From Emticicia sp040253585 (GTDB lineage: Bacteria > Bacteroidota > Bacteroidia > Cytophagales > Spirosomataceae): a DNA stretch of 64,000 nucleotides. Below the pieces are notes generated by a model that was not told the origin of the DNA, searched no databases, and saw only the letters and a program-made list of their open reading frames with translations. Below are positions 62,628-64,000 of the stretch, one piece after another (position 1 is the first letter of the stretch; each line of letters begins with the position of its first letter). The stretch is from assembly GCF_040253585.1 (NCBI RefSeq), contig NZ_JBELAU010000005.1:124001-188000 (forward strand). Direction: 5' to 3'. The position numbers and the translations under genes are program-made.

Positions 62628-63467
62628 ATGAAAAAACTCATTATAATTACTATAGCCATCACATTGACTATAATTTCGTGTAAGAAAGAAACCGAAATAG
62701 ATGCTACAACAGCACCTCCTCCAACTCCCAAAAGTTATATTTCAAAATTGACAGTCAACGAAATCTACAATAATAAAAAAACTCGTGACCAAGAATTCAG
62801 TTTTTCATACGATTCCAAAGGAAGACTTGAGAGCATTGCTCAGACCCATATCTATTATGATTTAAACACAGGAGCAGTTTCAAGTAAAAATCAATCTACG
62901 GCCTTTATCTCTTATAATTCTGAAAATTTAGCATCAGAAGTGAAAACGCTAAATAAAATCAGTGATGGAACCGAAAGTATAAATATTGATAGATTTATAT
63001 ATGATAAAGATAAAGTTGCAGAAATACGGTCTTTTTCATTGCAGAATGGAATTGAGAAAGCATCCTCAGAAATACTTATCTTTAATTATAATAATAAAGG
63101 CCAACTAACTTCAACTTCAATGGAGAATATAGTAAGGTCTTCTTATAATTACACAAATGACGTCCACATTTCAACAAACTTTTTTGCTACATCAAAAACT
63201 GAAGTGTTGTATCAAGAAAATGTACTCAACCCTATAGCTAATTTTTCTAATGCTCAAAAAATAATTGTTAGCAGAATAATTGAAGACCCTTATCTTTTTG
63301 GCTTTGGTTTGATCAGTAAATTTTATCCAAAGAAAACAGTAAGCGGAAATACCACTTGGGATTATGAGGTTAGTACGAATAATCAAAATTTACCAACCAA
63401 AGTACTTAGAAATTATTTTACCTATAACGTAATTCAAACCATGAATTTCGAGTATAAAACATTTTAA
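62628..63467 (+). CDS. Lipoprotein with YD-like beta repeats (3 of 3)
   Basis: 279 residues. Signal peptide ending TLTIISCKKE, lipidated Cys at 18. Body with FSYDSKGRLESI, FIYDKDKVAEI, FNYNNKGQLTST and a final NNQNLPTKV. The start ATG directly follows the previous stop. Same family as the two genes before it; probably exported to the outer membrane by the LOL pathway. Function unknown. Confidence 0.8.
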   Translation: MKKLIIITIAITLTIISCKKETEIDATTAPPPTPKSYISKLTVNEIYNNKKTRDQEFSFSYDSKGRLESIAQTHIYYDLNTGAVSSKNQSTAFISYNSENLASEVKTLNKISDGTESINIDRFIYDKDKVAEIRSFSLQNGIEKASSEILIFNYNNKGQLTSTSMENIVRSSYNYTNDVHISTNFFATSKTEVLYQENVLNPIANFSNAQKIIVSRIIEDPYLFGFGLISKFYPKKTVSGNTTWDYEVSTNNQNLPTKVLRNYFTYNVIQTMNFEYKTF

Positions 63468-63518
63468 TTTTATAAACTAAAACCTGAGCAAAATCATATT
63501 TCAAATACCTTAAAGATA

Positions 63519-63551
63519 AAGGAAGTCTTCGTTTGAAACGAAGACTTCCTT
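63519..63551. terminator. Bidirectional terminator between the lipoproteins and the phospholipase gene
   Basis: AAGGAAGTCTTCGTTT pairs with its complement at 63536-63551, with almost no loop. A 14-16-bp stem. Confidence 0.85.
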
Positions 63552-63563
63552 ATAAAACAACTC

Positions 63564-64000
63564 TTAAATAACTCTCCCCATCGCAGGGTCGGTGAAACTT
63601 TCTCGGCCCGTTTCTACGTGGCCAGCATATCTTTTCTCAAAGGTATCATTTCCTTCAATTTTCACCGAAAAATCGTACCATTGGTGGCTATTTTGTAAGT
63701 TTAAAACCAAATTTGCCGTTCCGCCTTTTGGTAAGTCCAGCACCTTTTTGCCCGTTTTGTAAGACAAATCATTGATTTCAACTTTCAAACTTCGGTTATC
63801 TTTGTTTTGTAATTCAATCACCACATTACCAGTCAAACTTTTTTTGGCGGCATCGCTGGCTTGGTATTTCAATTTGGTTTCGAGTTGTGGCTGAGTTTCG
63901 TTACCAGCAAACGAGCGGTAAAAGCCATTTGGGCCAAAAACTTCTACTTTAAAATTTTTATTAGTAAATGCATCTAAAGCCCAAGTATCAATAAGCATAT
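63564..64000 (-). CDS. Phospholipase C, phosphocholine-specific type, C-terminal part (truncated by the window)
   Basis: Only the last 145 or so residues are in the window; the frame is open at the right edge, and the ATG at 63998 is probably internal. Two copies of the PLC C-terminal beta domain end can be seen: FGPNGFYRSFAGN and the closing WYDFSVK, KRYAGHVETGRESFTDPAMGR, which matches the conserved end of the acid phosphatase-like PlcC/PlcN phospholipases. The full enzyme is secreted and hydrolyses phosphatidylcholine or sphingomyelin. Catalytic part not visible. Confidence 0.85.
   Translation of the reverse strand, partial: MLIDTWALDAFTNKNFKVEVFGPNGFYRSFAGNETQPQLETKLKYQASDAAKKSLTGNVVIELQNKDNRSLKVEINDLSYKTGKKVLDLPKGGTANLVLNLQNSHQWYDFSVKIEGNDTFEKRYAGHVETGRESFTDPAMGRVI

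Noticed and set aside
1..64000. rRNA, tRNA, insertion sequences, phage genes
   Set aside because: No conserved rRNA or tRNA arms, transposase motifs or phage structural genes were seen on either strand.

Overview
The window looks like chromosomal DNA of a Bacteroidota bacterium, most probably of the class Cytophagia. An Emticicia-like genus is my best guess but is not proven. The clues are low GC, TANNTTTG-type -7 promoter boxes, almost no Shine-Dalgarno sequences, a fused CcoN-CcoO oxidase subunit, lipoproteins with a C-K-K after the signal peptide, and the order ZapA, RNase Y. I see no rRNA, tRNA, CRISPR array, phage or insertion sequence.

Layout. 1-2460: end of a polysaccharide locus (truncated O-antigen ligase/polymerase, GT2 glycosyltransferase). 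2486-6358: an alpha/beta hydrolase and alaS. 6570-16978: a signalling block. H-NOX plus hybrid kinase (+ strand) faces FIST/NosP-like protein plus hybrid kinase plus glycosyltransferase (- strand). Next come a receiver domain fused to a phosphoglycosyl transferase (-) and, divergent from it, an NtrC-type sigma54 activator (+). Both kinases end in receiver and HPt domains, and the two remaining proteins are kinase-less response regulators, so together they could form a complete nitric-oxide-responsive phosphorelay acting on surface polysaccharide. 17130-23716: housekeeping (HAD phosphatase, site-2-type protease, acyltransferase, metZ, coiled-coil protein, zapA, rny). 23718-29649: a two-component system divergent from a stress set (universal stress protein, fused glucosyl-3-phosphoglycerate synthase/phosphatase, ribosome hibernation factor, MscS channel). 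The gap between them carries a duplicated 60-bp regulatory module made of four 11-bp phased boxes. 29845-36427: an unknown gene, the rimP-nusA-infB operon and a small membrane protein. 36559-41494: EEP-fold phosphatase, dprA, lipoprotein hydrolase, M20 amidohydrolase. 41484-45692: lipocalin-like protein, AraC regulator and a divergent PhyH/alcohol dehydrogenase/esterase operon.

45714-57439 (- strand) holds a full cbb3 oxidase set: a small unknown gene, ccoI, ccoS, three inserted stress or unknown genes, ccoNO, ccoQ, ccoP, ccoG, fixH and a TauE/DsbD-like membrane protein. Beside it, 57591-60906 encodes a universal stress protein, a PAS histidine kinase and a receiver-CRP fusion that together resemble a compact FixL-FixJ-FixK circuit. 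CRP/FNR-like palindromes (ATGAY-N4-RTCAT) lie about 33 bp upstream of putative -7 boxes for both the stress gene and ccoNO. 61009-63467: three tandem lipoproteins. 63564 to the right edge: the C-terminal part of a phosphocholine-type phospholipase C.

The strongest candidates for undescribed biology are the twin nitric-oxide sensor locus with its receiver-phosphoglycosyl-transferase fusion, and the PAS kinase/receiver-CRP pair next to the cbb3 genes. All functional statements come from reading sequence motifs; no database search was run.
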